DNA of 64,000 nt from Sphingomonadaceae bacterium 3R27E2-A (GCA_005503165.1 SCNT01000010.1:60450-124449), one strand, 5' to 3'; positions 17,592 to 26,159 are shown, counted from the stretch's first letter. Notes: generated by a model from the sequence alone, not told the origin. Program-made: numbers and translations.

Positions 17592-18258
17592 AGGCGGCAC
17601 GCAGCGGCAGCGCGATGTCCTCGAAGCCGAGCGCCACATGGTGCACGCCGACCTCGCGCAGCATCGCGCCGTGCGCGGTGCGGTCGACGATATGGCCGGC
17701 GCCGCAGAAGCCGATCACGGTCATCCCCGCCGCGAGCGCGGCGCGGGCGCCGGTGGGGGAGTCCTCGATCGCGAGGCACTGCGCCGGATCGACGCGGAGG
17801 CCCTTGGCGGCGGCGAGATAGATGTCGGGGTACGGCTTGCCGCGGTCCCAGCCGTCGGCGCTGTAGACATGCTCGCCGAAATGATGACCGAGCCCGAAGA
17901 GGCCGAGCGCCCAGCCGATATATTCGGCGCGGCTCGACGAGGCGATCGCGCGCGGCATCGCACCCAGCGTGTCGAGGAAGGCGGGCGCGCCGGGCACCGC
18001 GTCGAAGCCCTCCATGAAGCGCGCCCGTGCGCGCGTCCGGTGCTGTTCGCGGAAATCGGCGGGCAGCGGCCGCCCGAAGCGCGCCTCGATCCGCCGCTGC
18101 GTTTCCTGCCAGTTATGGCCGTAATAGTCGCGCAGGCTCTCGTCGTAGGTCGTCGGCATGCCGATTGCGGTGAGGCTCTCCGACAGCGACAGGTTCGCGC
18201 GCACCTCGCTGTCGGCGATGACGCCGTCGAAGTCGAAGATGATCGCGGCGGGGGTCAT
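17590..18258 (-). CDS. HAD-superfamily phosphatase, beta-phosphoglucomutase-like
   Basis: A 222-residue haloacid-dehalogenase-like hydrolase, class I with a helical cap. Motif I is FDFDGVIADSE (nucleophile Asp9), motif II is ASSSRAEY, the motif III lysine is in RGKPYPDIYLAAA and motif IV is AIEDSPTGARAA. It probably dephosphorylates or isomerises small sugar or metabolite phosphates; the exact substrate is unknown. It is divergent from the small gene at 18328. Confidence 0.88.
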   Translation of the reverse strand: MTPAAIIFDFDGVIADSEVRANLSLSESLTAIGMPTTYDESLRDYYGHNWQETQRRIEARFGRPLPADFREQHRTRARARFMEGFDAVPGAPAFLDTLGAMPRAIASSSRAEYIGWALGLFGLGHHFGEHVYSADGWDRGKPYPDIYLAAAKGLRVDPAQCLAIEDSPTGARAALAAGMTVIGFCGAGHIVDRTAHGAMLREVGVHHVALGFEDIALPLRAA

Positions 18259-18327
18259 CGAAGCGCGTCCTGTTTATGCGAATGCAACCTGTCGGCGCTA
18301 AAGGCGAAGGCAACAGGAGACGCAATC

Positions 18328-18516
18328 ATGAAGTTCATTTCGCTGAAATCGCGCGGCGGCAATTATCTGGTGGTCGCGGACAATGTCGCGTGGCTGCGCG
18401 ATTATGAAAATGGCCAGGTGCAGGTCGGCATGGTCGGCGGCGCGCCGCTGCTGATCGTCGGCAAGCTGGAGGAGATTGCCGCGTCGATTTTGGAGCAGGC
18501 GAATTCGGGGGATTGA
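18328..18516 (+). CDS. Small conserved-looking protein, 62 residues
   Basis: A 62-residue protein beginning MKFISLKSRGGNYLVVADN. It alternates beta-strand-like hydrophobic stretches (NYLVVADNVAWLR, VQVGMVGGAPLLIVGK) and ends in a helix (LEEIAASILEQAN). The layout faintly recalls FlbD-like small proteins, but I do not assign it. A clear ribosome site (CAGGAGA) precedes ATG 18328, and the codon usage is typical of the neighbours, so I take it as real. No signal peptide. Function unknown. Confidence 0.65.
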   Translation: MKFISLKSRGGNYLVVADNVAWLRDYENGQVQVGMVGGAPLLIVGKLEEIAASILEQANSGD

Positions 18517-18558
18517 TGAGGCGGTCGACAGGCGCGGTCCGAGCAAGAAAGCGCAAAT

Positions 18559-19218
18559 TCAGAGCAAGTGCCTGACGGCGGAGTTTGCGACCCAATTGCG
18601 GGACGCTCTTTCGACGGCCTTTTCCACGAACGCTCTCGCTTGTACCAAGTCGCCTTGAGCTTCCCGAAGCAAAGCAAACTCGACATAATCTGTTGGGAGG
18701 GTGCGTCCAAGTTCCTCCGGGGTCACCGTAAGAATGAATTCGACCTGTTCATCCAAATATTCCTGCGCTCGGCGTTCAAACAGATCGGCCGCGTCACAAG
18801 CGGCTTGCACCATCGTCTTCGGATCGCTTGTATAGGGCCACCAGACTTCGCAGCCGTTGTCGGACAGCCGATATCGGAACGCGCACTCGATTTCTTTGAT
18901 CTTTTTCGGATCGACGTGTTCGCCAATGGCGTTGGGGATGCCCAGAGGCTGAAGACCCAGGTTGACCACAAATCGTCCACCGGATTGGGATCCTTGCAGG
19001 TTAACCGTTCGAATGAAGTCTTTGTCGAGCTTCCTGAAATGGCGACCGGAGCCTTTGAACCCAAGTGATCGCAATCGCGGCGCAAAATAATCCCGCCAAG
19101 CATCTTCTATCGTTGCGACACCATCATGTGCGGTATTTCTGGTCGGCCGATAAATTTGACAATCTTCTGCTCGGTTCCCTGTAGCGAAGACCCGAGACAA
19201 AATGTTGCGGAGGCCCAT
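18559..19218 (-). CDS. DUF4304-type protein of unknown function, low GC
   Basis: A 219-residue protein with a DUF4304-like core: LRSLGFKGSGRHFRKLDKDFIRTVNLQGSQ, then RFVVNLGLQPLGIP and ECAFRYRLSDNGCEVWWPYTS. The C terminus has a helical stretch (AREAQ-like LLREAQGDLVQARAFVEKAVERA). Its base composition is visibly less GC-rich than the surrounding genes. ATG 19218 shares one base with the glmS stop (TGATG), so it is translated from the glmS transcript. Probably a later arrival; role unknown. Confidence 0.78.
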   Translation of the reverse strand: MGLRNILSRVFATGNRAEDCQIYRPTRNTAHDGVATIEDAWRDYFAPRLRSLGFKGSGRHFRKLDKDFIRTVNLQGSQSGGRFVVNLGLQPLGIPNAIGEHVDPKKIKEIECAFRYRLSDNGCEVWWPYTSDPKTMVQAACDAADLFERRAQEYLDEQVEFILTVTPEELGRTLPTDYVEFALLREAQGDLVQARAFVEKAVERASRNWVANSAVRHLL

Positions 19219-21041
19219 CACTCCACCGTCACCGACTTCGCCAGATTGCGCGGCTGGTCGACATCGGTCCCCTTCGCCACCGCCACATGATAGGCGAGCA
19301 GCTGCACCGGCACCGCATAGACCAACGGCGCAATCAACGGGTGGACCTTGGGCATTTCGATCGTCGCCATGCAGCCGTCGCCGGCTTCGGCGAGGCCTTC
19401 GGCGTCGCTGATCAGGACGATCTTGCCGCCGCGCGCCATCACTTCCTGCATGTTGCTGACGGTCTTTTCGAACAGCGGGCCGCTCGGCGCGAGGACGATG
19501 ACCGGGACGGCCTCGTCGATCAGCGCGATCGGGCCGTGCTTCATCTCGCCCGACGCATAGCCTTCGGCGTGGATATAGGAGATTTCCTTGAGCTTCAGCG
19601 CGCCCTCGAGCGCGAGCGGATAGTCGGGGCCGCGGCCGAGGTAGAGCACGTCGCGCGCCGGGGCGACGAGGTGCGCCATCGCCGCAATCTCTTCGTCATG
19701 CGCGAGCGCGGCGTTGAGCGCGGCGGGGGCCTCGATCAGATGCCTGACGATCTCGCGCTCCTCGTCGGCGCTGAGCTTGCCCTTCTTGAGTGCGAGATGC
19801 GCGGCGAGCGCGGCGAGGACCGCGAGCTGGCAGGTGAAGGCCTTGGTCGAGGCGACGCCGATCTCCGGCCCCGCATGCGTCGGGAGCAGCAGGTCGGCCT
19901 CGCGCGCCATGCTGCTGGTCGGCACGTTGACGACGACCGCGATCGTCTGGCCGTTCGCCTTGCAGTGGCGCAGCGCCGCGAGCGTGTCGGCGGTCTCGCC
20001 CGACTGCGAGATGAAGAGCGCGAGCCCGCCGGGCTGGAGCACGGGATCGCGGTAGCGGAACTCCGACGCGACATCGATGTCGACGGGGACGCGCGCGAAG
20101 GTCTCGAACCAGTATTTGGCGACCATGCCGGCGTAGAAACTGGTGCCGCAGGCGACGATGGTGATGCGGTCGATCGCCGACAGGTCGAAATCCATCTGCG
20201 GCAGCGCGACGGTCTGTTCGAGCGGGCGGATGTAGGAGGAGAGCGTCTGCGCGACCACCGTCGGCTGCTCGAAAATCTCCTTCTGCATGAAGTGGCGGTA
20301 ATTGCCCTTCTCGATCGTCGCCGCGGTGACGCCCGACGTGGTGATTTCGCGCGTGACCGGATTGTTATCGGCGTCGAAAATTTGCGCGCCCTCGCGGGTG
20401 ATGACAACCCAGTCGCCTTCCTCGAGATAGGCGATCTTCTGCGTCAGCGGCGCGAGTGCGAGCGCGTCACTGCCGAGGTAGGTTTCGCCATCGCCGTAGC
20501 CGACGACGAGCGGCGAGCCGAGGCGTGCGCCGATGAGAAGGTCGGGATGCGTGCGGAAGGCGATGGCGAGCGCGAAGGCGCCGCGCAGCTGCGGCAGCAC
20601 CGCCTGCACCGCCTCGGTCGGCGACTTGCCGGCCTCGACCTGTTCGCTGACGAGATGCGCGACGACCTCGGTATCGGTCTCGCTCTCGAAGCTCCGCCCG
20701 CGCGCCTGCAACGCCTCGCGCAGCGGCTTGAAATTCTCGATGATGCCGTTGTGGACCAGCGCGACTTCGCCCGTCGCATGCGGGTGCGCGTTGCTGGTGG
20801 TCGGGGCGCCGTGGGTCGCCCAGCGCGTGTGCGCGATGCCGACGAGGCCGGGCGCGGGGTTGCCCGCGAGCTCCTTGACGAGGTTGCCGAGCTTGCCCTC
20901 GGCGCGGCGGCGGACGAGCTGGCCGCCCTCGACCGTGCACACCCCCGCCGAATCATAGCCGCGATATTCCATGCGCCTGAGGCCGTCGACGAGGCGATCC
21001 GCGACCTGGTCCTTGCCGACGATTCCGATGATTCCGCACAT
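19218..21041 (-). CDS. glmS: Glutamine-fructose-6-phosphate aminotransferase (isomerising)
   Basis: First step to UDP-GlcNAc: makes glucosamine-6-phosphate from fructose-6-phosphate and glutamine. The 607 residues have the N-terminal glutaminase (Cys2 nucleophile, MCGIIGIVG, then RRMEYRGYDSAG and HTRWATHGAP), two SIS isomerase domains (ACGTSFYAGMVAKYW, FISQSGETADTLAAL) and the C-terminal DQPRNLAKSVTVE ending. The product feeds GlmM (47.9 kb) and GlmU (23 kb), both in this window. No glmS ribozyme-like leader is visible in the 15-base gap upstream. Confidence 0.98.
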   Translation of the reverse strand: MCGIIGIVGKDQVADRLVDGLRRMEYRGYDSAGVCTVEGGQLVRRRAEGKLGNLVKELAGNPAPGLVGIAHTRWATHGAPTTSNAHPHATGEVALVHNGIIENFKPLREALQARGRSFESETDTEVVAHLVSEQVEAGKSPTEAVQAVLPQLRGAFALAIAFRTHPDLLIGARLGSPLVVGYGDGETYLGSDALALAPLTQKIAYLEEGDWVVITREGAQIFDADNNPVTREITTSGVTAATIEKGNYRHFMQKEIFEQPTVVAQTLSSYIRPLEQTVALPQMDFDLSAIDRITIVACGTSFYAGMVAKYWFETFARVPVDIDVASEFRYRDPVLQPGGLALFISQSGETADTLAALRHCKANGQTIAVVVNVPTSSMAREADLLLPTHAGPEIGVASTKAFTCQLAVLAALAAHLALKKGKLSADEEREIVRHLIEAPAALNAALAHDEEIAAMAHLVAPARDVLYLGRGPDYPLALEGALKLKEISYIHAEGYASGEMKHGPIALIDEAVPVIVLAPSGPLFEKTVSNMQEVMARGGKIVLISDAEGLAEAGDGCMATIEMPKVHPLIAPLVYAVPVQLLAYHVAVAKGTDVDQPRNLAKSVTVE

Positions 21042-21056
21042 GGGTCTTTGCTTTCG

Positions 21057-21437
21057 TTAAAACGTGTAGGGGACGCGAATGCCCGGCATGTTGGCCGGGA
21101 AATCGTTAGTATTTCGGGTAATCAGCACCCGTCCGCGGGTGAGCGCGGTGGCGAGGATAATCGCGTCCATCGCTTTCAACCGCGCGCGTTCGCGCCGCAA
21201 GGCAGCCGCGCGCCGAGCGATTTCGGCATCGACTTCATCGACACCGAAACCCGACAGAAGAATTTCGGCGCGCCGCAGCCCATCGCCTTCGCCCTTCGAC
21301 ATTACTTCGATCCACACCACGCGGCTGATCCATGCGCGTGAGTCGAAGTCCGTGGCGCGATCGATTTCCGCGCGCGCCGGGCCGAACCCGGCCAGCGCAT
21401 CGATGACGATATTTGAATCGAAGCTAAAGCCGCTCAC
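21057..21437 (-). CDS. vapC: PIN-domain toxin, VapC family
   Basis: A 126-residue PIN ribonuclease, the toxin of a type II toxin-antitoxin pair. The four acidic metal-site residues are present: Asp7 (FDSNIVID), Glu44 (VWIEVMS), Asp91 (MDAIILATA) and Asp112 (NTNDFP). Its start overlaps the antitoxin stop (ATGA), the normal order of antitoxin first. It lies between glmS and the antitoxin on the same strand as glmS, but has its own promoter through vapB. Confidence 0.9.
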   Translation of the reverse strand: MSGFSFDSNIVIDALAGFGPARAEIDRATDFDSRAWISRVVWIEVMSKGEGDGLRRAEILLSGFGVDEVDAEIARRAAALRRERARLKAMDAIILATALTRGRVLITRNTNDFPANMPGIRVPYTF

Positions 21438-21811
21438 CGAGAAGCGGGCTTTTTAGGCTCAGGGTATTTGCCTGCCAACATATCCAGATGGATTTGGCGC
21501 TGGCGATCGTCCTCGGCATCGAACAGGTCGGGAAATTCGGCCCTGACCTCCTCATAGTCATCATCCCACGGGCGTGTCGAAGCAGCGCGTTCGCGCCGCT
21601 GCCACTCGACCGCATCGCCGATATCGCCCCGGTCCTTCCAGGCCCCAAAGCCAATATCGAGCCAGTCCTTCCGCTGCGACGCCTGTGATTGCGCCCGGTA
21701 CCCCGTAACCGCCTCGCGGAGCACCGATGCGCGCGACTTCCCCTGCTCGGCCGCGAGCTGGTCGAGCCATTTGATATCGTCGTCGGGCAGATCGGCAAGG
21801 ATGCGTGTCAT
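21434..21811 (-). CDS. vapB: Ribbon-helix-helix antitoxin, VapB partner
   Basis: A 125-residue protein with an N-terminal ribbon-helix-helix DNA-binding domain (MTRILADLPDDDIKWLDQLAAEQGKSRASVLREAV). It has an unusually long, acidic, tryptophan-containing C-terminal region (WDDDYEEVRAEFPDLFDAEDD) that should bind and neutralise the toxin. It overlaps vapC by four bases. The start codon directly abuts a 29-base near-perfect palindrome and there is no ribosome site, so the mRNA may be leaderless. Autorepression through the palindrome is expected. Confidence 0.88.
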   Translation of the reverse strand: MTRILADLPDDDIKWLDQLAAEQGKSRASVLREAVTGYRAQSQASQRKDWLDIGFGAWKDRGDIGDAVEWQRRERAASTRPWDDDYEEVRAEFPDLFDAEDDRQRQIHLDMLAGKYPEPKKPASR

Positions 21812-21846
21812 TGATATACTGATATCATATCAGGATATCATGTCAA
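21812..21846 (-). promoter_or_regulatory. vapBC operator and promoter
   Basis: A 29-base palindrome (21812-21840) has one mismatched pair. Its core is the perfect CTGATATCATATCAG (21819-21833), flanked symmetrically by TGATAT and ATATCA. A consensus -35 box TTGACA (21846-21841, minus strand) is joined to it, with TATCAG 16 bases further on as a possible -10. That would place the transcription start at or next to the ATG. Confidence 0.8.
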
Positions 21847-21931
21847 CCGCGCGATGCTGCTCTACGACCGCCGCCGAAAAATCGGGTTTTTTTTGGTCTA
21901 TCGCAACTCGACGGGCGGACGATCAGACCGC

Positions 21932-22246
21932 TCACGTCCGCCCGAAATTCCGGTCCACGAAGATCATTGCGAACTGCACCGGGTCGGCGGCCTCGCCCTG
22001 CCCAGCCTCGAAACGTGCCTTGCCCTCGGCCCAGATCTTCAGGATCTGCGCGGGGAAGTCGGGGGCGAATTTCATCTGCTGCGCGACGATCTGCGGCCAG
22101 GTGCCCTTGAGCCCGAAGCTTTTTTCGAGGCTGGGCACCATCGCGGTGCAATAGGCGTCGGTCGCTTCGTCGAGATGCCCGATCGCGCGCAGCACATAGG
22201 CGTCGACGAAGCGCAGGAAGGGCTTGTCGGTGTAGCGGTCGCTCAC
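21932..22246 (-). CDS. Small protein co-translated with the ankyrin protein
   Basis: A 104-residue soluble protein beginning with GTG at 22246: VSDRYTDKPFLRFVDAYVLRAIG, later SFGLKGTWPQIVAQQMKFAPDFP and AMIFVDRNFGRT. It is mostly helical, with no known motif recognised. The GTG overlaps the ankyrin gene's stop (GTGA), and the frame continues as a shadow into that gene, so the start is set by this overlap. The pairing with an ankyrin-repeat protein suggests a complex or shared regulation. Function unknown. Confidence 0.75.
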   Translation of the reverse strand: MSDRYTDKPFLRFVDAYVLRAIGHLDEATDAYCTAMVPSLEKSFGLKGTWPQIVAQQMKFAPDFPAQILKIWAEGKARFEAGQGEAADPVQFAMIFVDRNFGRT

Positions 22247-23007
22247 TTCTTCGTTTCCGTTCGGCGCATCGGCCCGGACAGCGGCAGATATTCGCCCAAA
22301 ATGTTGCGTTCCATTGCATTGCCCCAGCCCGCGCCATGATCGCTGGTGTTCATCGCGACGTGCCGGTCCGAGATATGGTGGTCGCCATAGGACAAAAGCT
22401 GGAGGATTGCACCCGGGCGCAGGTGGCGGCTCGCCCAGCTGAGCGGCGTGTCGCCGTGCGCGTCGCGGATCGTCCGGTCGCCGCCCGCATCGAGCAGCAT
22501 CGCGACCGTCGCCGCATCGGCATAGGCGGCGGCACGGTGCAGCGGCGTCTCGCCCGTGGTGCGGATATCGCGCATGAACGCGCCGGTCTCGCGGCCGGCG
22601 ATCGTCGCCGCATTGGGATCGGCGCCACGCTCGAGCAGCAAGCGCACCACCATCGCATAATGCGGCCGTCCCGCCTTCGACAGCGCGCCGTGGAGCACGG
22701 TTTCGTGCGTGTCGGACTCGCGCCAGTTCGGGTCGGCGCCCTCGCCGATCAGCCAGTCGGCGACCTTCCAGTGGCCGAAGAAGGCCGCGTTGCCGAGCTC
22801 GCGCCCGAAATCGAAGCCGGAAAAGTCGCAGCCGGCGCGTTTCGCCGCGCGCAGCCCGGTCGTGTCGCCATAATAGACGAGCCATTGCAGCGCCGATACG
22901 CGGCCCGAGCCGGCGAGCGCGGGGCCGTCGGGCAAAGCGAGCAAATCGAGGATCAGGTCGGTCCGCCCTTTGGCGATCAGGTCGAGCAACCGGTCGGAAT
23001 CGTCCAT
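22243..23007 (-). CDS. Ankyrin-repeat protein
   Basis: A 254-residue protein without a signal peptide. It has about five ankyrin-like repeats, the clearest being ELGNAAFFGHWKVADWLIGEGADPN, MVVRLLLERGADPNAAT, GETPLHRAAAYADAATVAMLLDAGGD and GDTPLSWASRH. It probably acts as a cytosolic protein-protein interaction module. It begins four bases after the glmU stop and overlaps the next small gene (GTGA), so glmU, ankyrin and small protein form one transcript. Partner unknown. Confidence 0.87.
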   Translation of the reverse strand: MDDSDRLLDLIAKGRTDLILDLLALPDGPALAGSGRVSALQWLVYYGDTTGLRAAKRAGCDFSGFDFGRELGNAAFFGHWKVADWLIGEGADPNWRESDTHETVLHGALSKAGRPHYAMVVRLLLERGADPNAATIAGRETGAFMRDIRTTGETPLHRAAAYADAATVAMLLDAGGDRTIRDAHGDTPLSWASRHLRPGAILQLLSYGDHHISDRHVAMNTSDHGAGWGNAMERNILGEYLPLSGPMRRTETKK

Positions 23008-23011
23008 TGCG

Positions 23012-24376
23012 TCACTCCTCGCCAGACTTCTTCTCCGCCGCCTTCTTCTTGCGCATCGTGTCGTGGAAGCGGTCGGCCCAGCCGGGTTTGATCAGCTGCT
23101 CGGCGCGGACCATGCGCAGGTCGCCGTCTCCGACGTCGCGCGACACCGCGCTGCCCGCGGCGACGATCGCGTCGCGGCCGATGGTCACGGGGGCGATCAG
23201 CGCGCTGTTGCTGCCGATGAAGGCGTTCTCGCCGATCACCGTCTGGTATTTGAAATAGCCGTCGTAATTGCAGGTGATCGTGCCCGCGCCGATATTGGCG
23301 CCCGCGCCGACCGTCGCGTCGCCCAAATACGTCAGATGGTTCGCCTTGGCGCCCTTGCCGAGCACCGCCTTCTTGGTCTCGACGAAATTGCCGATCTTGG
23401 CCTTTTCGCCGAGGACCGTGCCCGGGCGCAGACGCGCGAAGGGGCCGACCTCGCAGCCCGCGCCGATGGTCGCCCCCTCGATATGGCAGTTGGCGCGGAT
23501 CTTCACGCCGTCGGCGACGGTTACGCCGGGGCCGAAGAAGACGTTGGGCTCGACCAGCACGTCGCGGCCGAGCTCGGTATCCCAGGCGAACCAGACGGTG
23601 TCGGGGGCGATCAGGCTGGCGCCGTCGGCCATCGCCGCCACGCGCCGCCGCGCCTGCCATTCGCCCTCCATCGCGGCGAGTTCGCCGCGGCTGTTGATGC
23701 CGGCGACGACATAGGGATCGGTCACGACGACGGCGCAATGCCGCCCGTCGGCATTGGCGATATTGACGATGTCGACGAGGTAGAACTCCTTCGCCGCATT
23801 GTCGTCGGTGACGCGCGCGAGCAACGCGAAGAGGTCGGCCGATTTCGCGGCCATCAGCCCCGAATTGCAGAGGCGCACCGCGCGTTCCTCGGGGGTGGCG
23901 TCCTTGTGCTCGACCATCCTGGTGACGCGGTCGCCTTCGGTGATCACGCGACCATATTGCTGGGCGTCATCGGGCTCGAAGGCGAGGACGACGACCGCGG
24001 GGGCATCGGGGGCGTTCAGCCGGTCGATCATCGCCTGCATCGTCGCGGTGGGGACGAAGGGCACGTCTCCGTAGAGGATCAGCACATCGCCGTCGAAGCC
24101 GGTGAGCGCGCCCTCGGCCTGCTGCACCGCATGGCCGGTGCCGAGCTGCGGCTCCTGCACCGCGAGGTCGGCGCTGCCGGCCAGCGCGGCTTCGAGCTGC
24201 TCGGCCTTGTCGCCGACGATCACGACCTTTTTCGCAGGCTCCAGCGCGTCGACGCTGGCCATCAGGTGCAGCAGCATCGGCCGCCCGGCGATCGGATGCA
24301 GCACCTTGTGCGTATCGGACTTCATGCGGGTGCCCTTGCCCGCGGCGAGGATGACGGCGGCGATCGGATTGCTCAT
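23012..24376 (-). CDS. glmU: Bifunctional UDP-GlcNAc pyrophosphorylase / glucosamine-1-phosphate acetyltransferase
   Basis: Last two steps to UDP-GlcNAc: acetylation of glucosamine-1-phosphate and uridylylation. It is a 454-residue protein from ATG 24376 (an ATG four codons upstream at 24388 is possible). The N-terminal nucleotidyltransferase has LAAGKGTRMKSDTHKVLHPI and LYGDVPFV; the C-terminal left-handed beta-helix shows hexapeptide repeats (TIGAGCEVGPFARLRPG, VGAGANIGAGTITCNYDGYFKY, AFIGSNSALIAPVTIG). It supplies peptidoglycan and LPS. Divergent from gph. Confidence 0.97.
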   Translation of the reverse strand: MSNPIAAVILAAGKGTRMKSDTHKVLHPIAGRPMLLHLMASVDALEPAKKVVIVGDKAEQLEAALAGSADLAVQEPQLGTGHAVQQAEGALTGFDGDVLILYGDVPFVPTATMQAMIDRLNAPDAPAVVVLAFEPDDAQQYGRVITEGDRVTRMVEHKDATPEERAVRLCNSGLMAAKSADLFALLARVTDDNAAKEFYLVDIVNIANADGRHCAVVVTDPYVVAGINSRGELAAMEGEWQARRRVAAMADGASLIAPDTVWFAWDTELGRDVLVEPNVFFGPGVTVADGVKIRANCHIEGATIGAGCEVGPFARLRPGTVLGEKAKIGNFVETKKAVLGKGAKANHLTYLGDATVGAGANIGAGTITCNYDGYFKYQTVIGENAFIGSNSALIAPVTIGRDAIVAAGSAVSRDVGDGDLRMVRAEQLIKPGWADRFHDTMRKKKAAEKKSGEE

Positions 24377-24435
24377 GGCGAGGGCCATGCCAGCAAATCG
24401 TTGCGGTTTCCATAGCGAGGCGCCATGCGCTGCGC

Positions 24436-25101
24436 ATGCCCTTCCCCTTCGCCATCATCGGCTTCGATCTCGACGGCACCCTGCTCGACACCGCGGGCGA
24501 TCTGACCGCGGGGATCAATCATGCGCTGAGCCTCGTCGGCCGCGCACCGCTAAGCGTCGAACAGGTGCGGCCGATGATCGGGCTCGGCGGGCGGCATATG
24601 CTGGAGCAGGGGCTGGTCGCGACCGGGGGCGTGCCCGAGGGCGATTTCGAGCGGCTGTTCGCGGCATTCCTGACCTATTACGAAGCGCATATCGCGGTGC
24701 ACAGCGCCCCCTTCCCCGGGCTGACGGACGCGCTCGACCGGCTCGATGCAATGGGGGTCAGGACCGCGGTGGTGACCAACAAGACCGGGCGGCTGGCGCG
24801 CCTGTTGCTCGGCGAACTCGGCCTGATCGACCGCTTCGCGACGATCATCGGCGGCGACACGCTGGGGCGTGAGAATTCCAAGCCCTCGCCCGCCCCCATC
24901 CACGAGATGATCGCGCGCTGCGGCGGCGGGCGCGCTGCCTTCGTCGGCGACAGCGTCTACGACGTTACCGCGGCGAAGCGCGCGGGGGTGCCGAGCATCC
25001 TCGTCGGCTTCGGCTTCCTCGACCGGGCCGCCGAAGCCTTCGGGGCCGACCATGTGATCGGGCATTACGACGAGCTGGTGCCGCTGCTCGAAGGCTTCTA
25101 A
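24436..25101 (+). CDS. gph: Phosphoglycolate phosphatase-type HAD hydrolase
   Basis: A 221-residue HAD phosphatase: motif I GFDLDGTLLDTAGDL, motif II VVTNKTGRL, motif III lysine in RENSKPSPAPIHEM, motif IV AFVGDSVYDVTAAKRAG. It removes phosphate from 2-phosphoglycolate formed during DNA repair, or from related substrates. Its TAA overlaps by three bases the TAG of the convergent nucleotidyltransferase gene, leaving no room for a terminator between them. Confidence 0.88.
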   Translation: MPFPFAIIGFDLDGTLLDTAGDLTAGINHALSLVGRAPLSVEQVRPMIGLGGRHMLEQGLVATGGVPEGDFERLFAAFLTYYEAHIAVHSAPFPGLTDALDRLDAMGVRTAVVTNKTGRLARLLLGELGLIDRFATIIGGDTLGRENSKPSPAPIHEMIARCGGGRAAFVGDSVYDVTAAKRAGVPSILVGFGFLDRAAEAFGADHVIGHYDELVPLLEGF

Positions 25102-26159
25102 CGCGCCGCGCCCCGCCCCTTGCGCCACTTGGTCCACAGATGGCGCGCCAGCATCAGCGGCGGCATGCGCAGCCAGTGCGAGCGGATGTAGAAGGCGAGG
25201 CGCAGGAGGGGCCGCGTCTCGCGTCCCCAATCGTCGCGCGCGAGCAGGCGGGCGCGGAACAGCCGGTCGCCGAGGCTGAGGCGGCGATAGTCGGCCTCGT
25301 CGCCGAACAGTGCCGCCGAGAGATGCAACGCGCGGCGCACCGCGGGGCCGAGGCCCCATAGCTTCGCGCGATAACCCATGTCGCCGAGCCATTCGTCGTA
25401 GCCGAGCGCGCCGTCGGGCGTGCCGCTGTCGCAATCGCCGCGCGCCTGGAAATCGCGGGTCAGGCAATGGAAATCCCAGAGGTTGCGCAGGCCTCCGGCG
25501 AGGTCGCCGTCGGCGAAGAGGTGCGCCGCGCAATGGATCATGCGGTCGAAGGGGTGGAGCACCCGATACCCGTTCGGCAGCATGATCGCGCGATCAAGCA
25601 TGCTTGCGGCGTCGGGGTTCGGCCGCGCGGTCGGCGGAATGATCGTGTGGTGCACGTCGATCATCCGGTCGCGCAACTTGTGGATCAGCGGCGGCAACTC
25701 GTGCATATGGTCGCGATAATAGGCGTCGTCATAAGCATCCTCTTTCACCCACTCCCACCCCGCGGCGAGCAACGCCGCCTCGGCGGCGGGCAAGGCGTCG
25801 CGCGCGACGAGGATGTCGAGGTCGCCGATCTGCCGGCCCGGTGCGCAGGGGAGATCGGCCGCGGCGTAGGCCGCGCCCTTGAGCAGGACAAAATGGACGC
25901 CCGCTGGCCCGAGCGCGCGGCGGGCCATTTCGGCCTCCCACATCGCCTGTGCGGTCGCCACGGCGGCGGCGGCGCGGGCGTCGCCGAGCAGCTGCGCGAC
26001 GGGCTGCGGGAGTGCGGCGCCCGAAAGCCGGTGCGCCAGCGTCGCGAGCAATGCTTCGGCGCGCGCAACCGCGATCACGCCGTCCCACTCGCGCGGGGCG
26101 AGGGCGGCGGCGTCGCGGCGTCCGGCGAGCAGGTCGACGAGGGTGCGGATCGTGCTCAT
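25098..26159 (-). CDS. Nucleotidyltransferase-family protein of the HPr-rel-A gene set
   Basis: A 353-residue protein with the fold signature of the NTP_transf_5 nucleotidyltransferases: LLKGAAYAAADL (residues 92-103), then RQIGDLDILVAR with Asp113 and Asp115 as metal ligands, and DVHHTIIPP further on. Such proteins recur beside HprK-related kinases and PqqD-like proteins in bacteria with PEP-CTERM or exopolysaccharide loci; their substrate is unknown. It is the last gene of a four-gene overlapping operon (ATGA with the kinase gene). Confidence 0.82.
   Translation of the reverse strand: MSTIRTLVDLLAGRRDAAALAPREWDGVIAVARAEALLATLAHRLSGAALPQPVAQLLGDARAAAAVATAQAMWEAEMARRALGPAGVHFVLLKGAAYAAADLPCAPGRQIGDLDILVARDALPAAEAALLAAGWEWVKEDAYDDAYYRDHMHELPPLIHKLRDRMIDVHHTIIPPTARPNPDAASMLDRAIMLPNGYRVLHPFDRMIHCAAHLFADGDLAGGLRNLWDFHCLTRDFQARGDCDSGTPDGALGYDEWLGDMGYRAKLWGLGPAVRRALHLSAALFGDEADYRRLSLGDRLFRARLLARDDWGRETRPLLRLAFYIRSHWLRMPPLMLARHLWTKWRKGRGAAR

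Noticed and set aside
21042..21056. A glmS ribozyme before glmS
   Set aside because: Only 15 bases separate glmS from vapC, and the ribozyme is a Gram-positive feature.
19287..21341. 684-residue open frame on the plus strand opposite glmS
   Set aside because: Arg/Asp/Gly-rich translation without any domain; it mirrors codon positions of glmS in high-GC DNA. The glmS frame explains the sequence fully.
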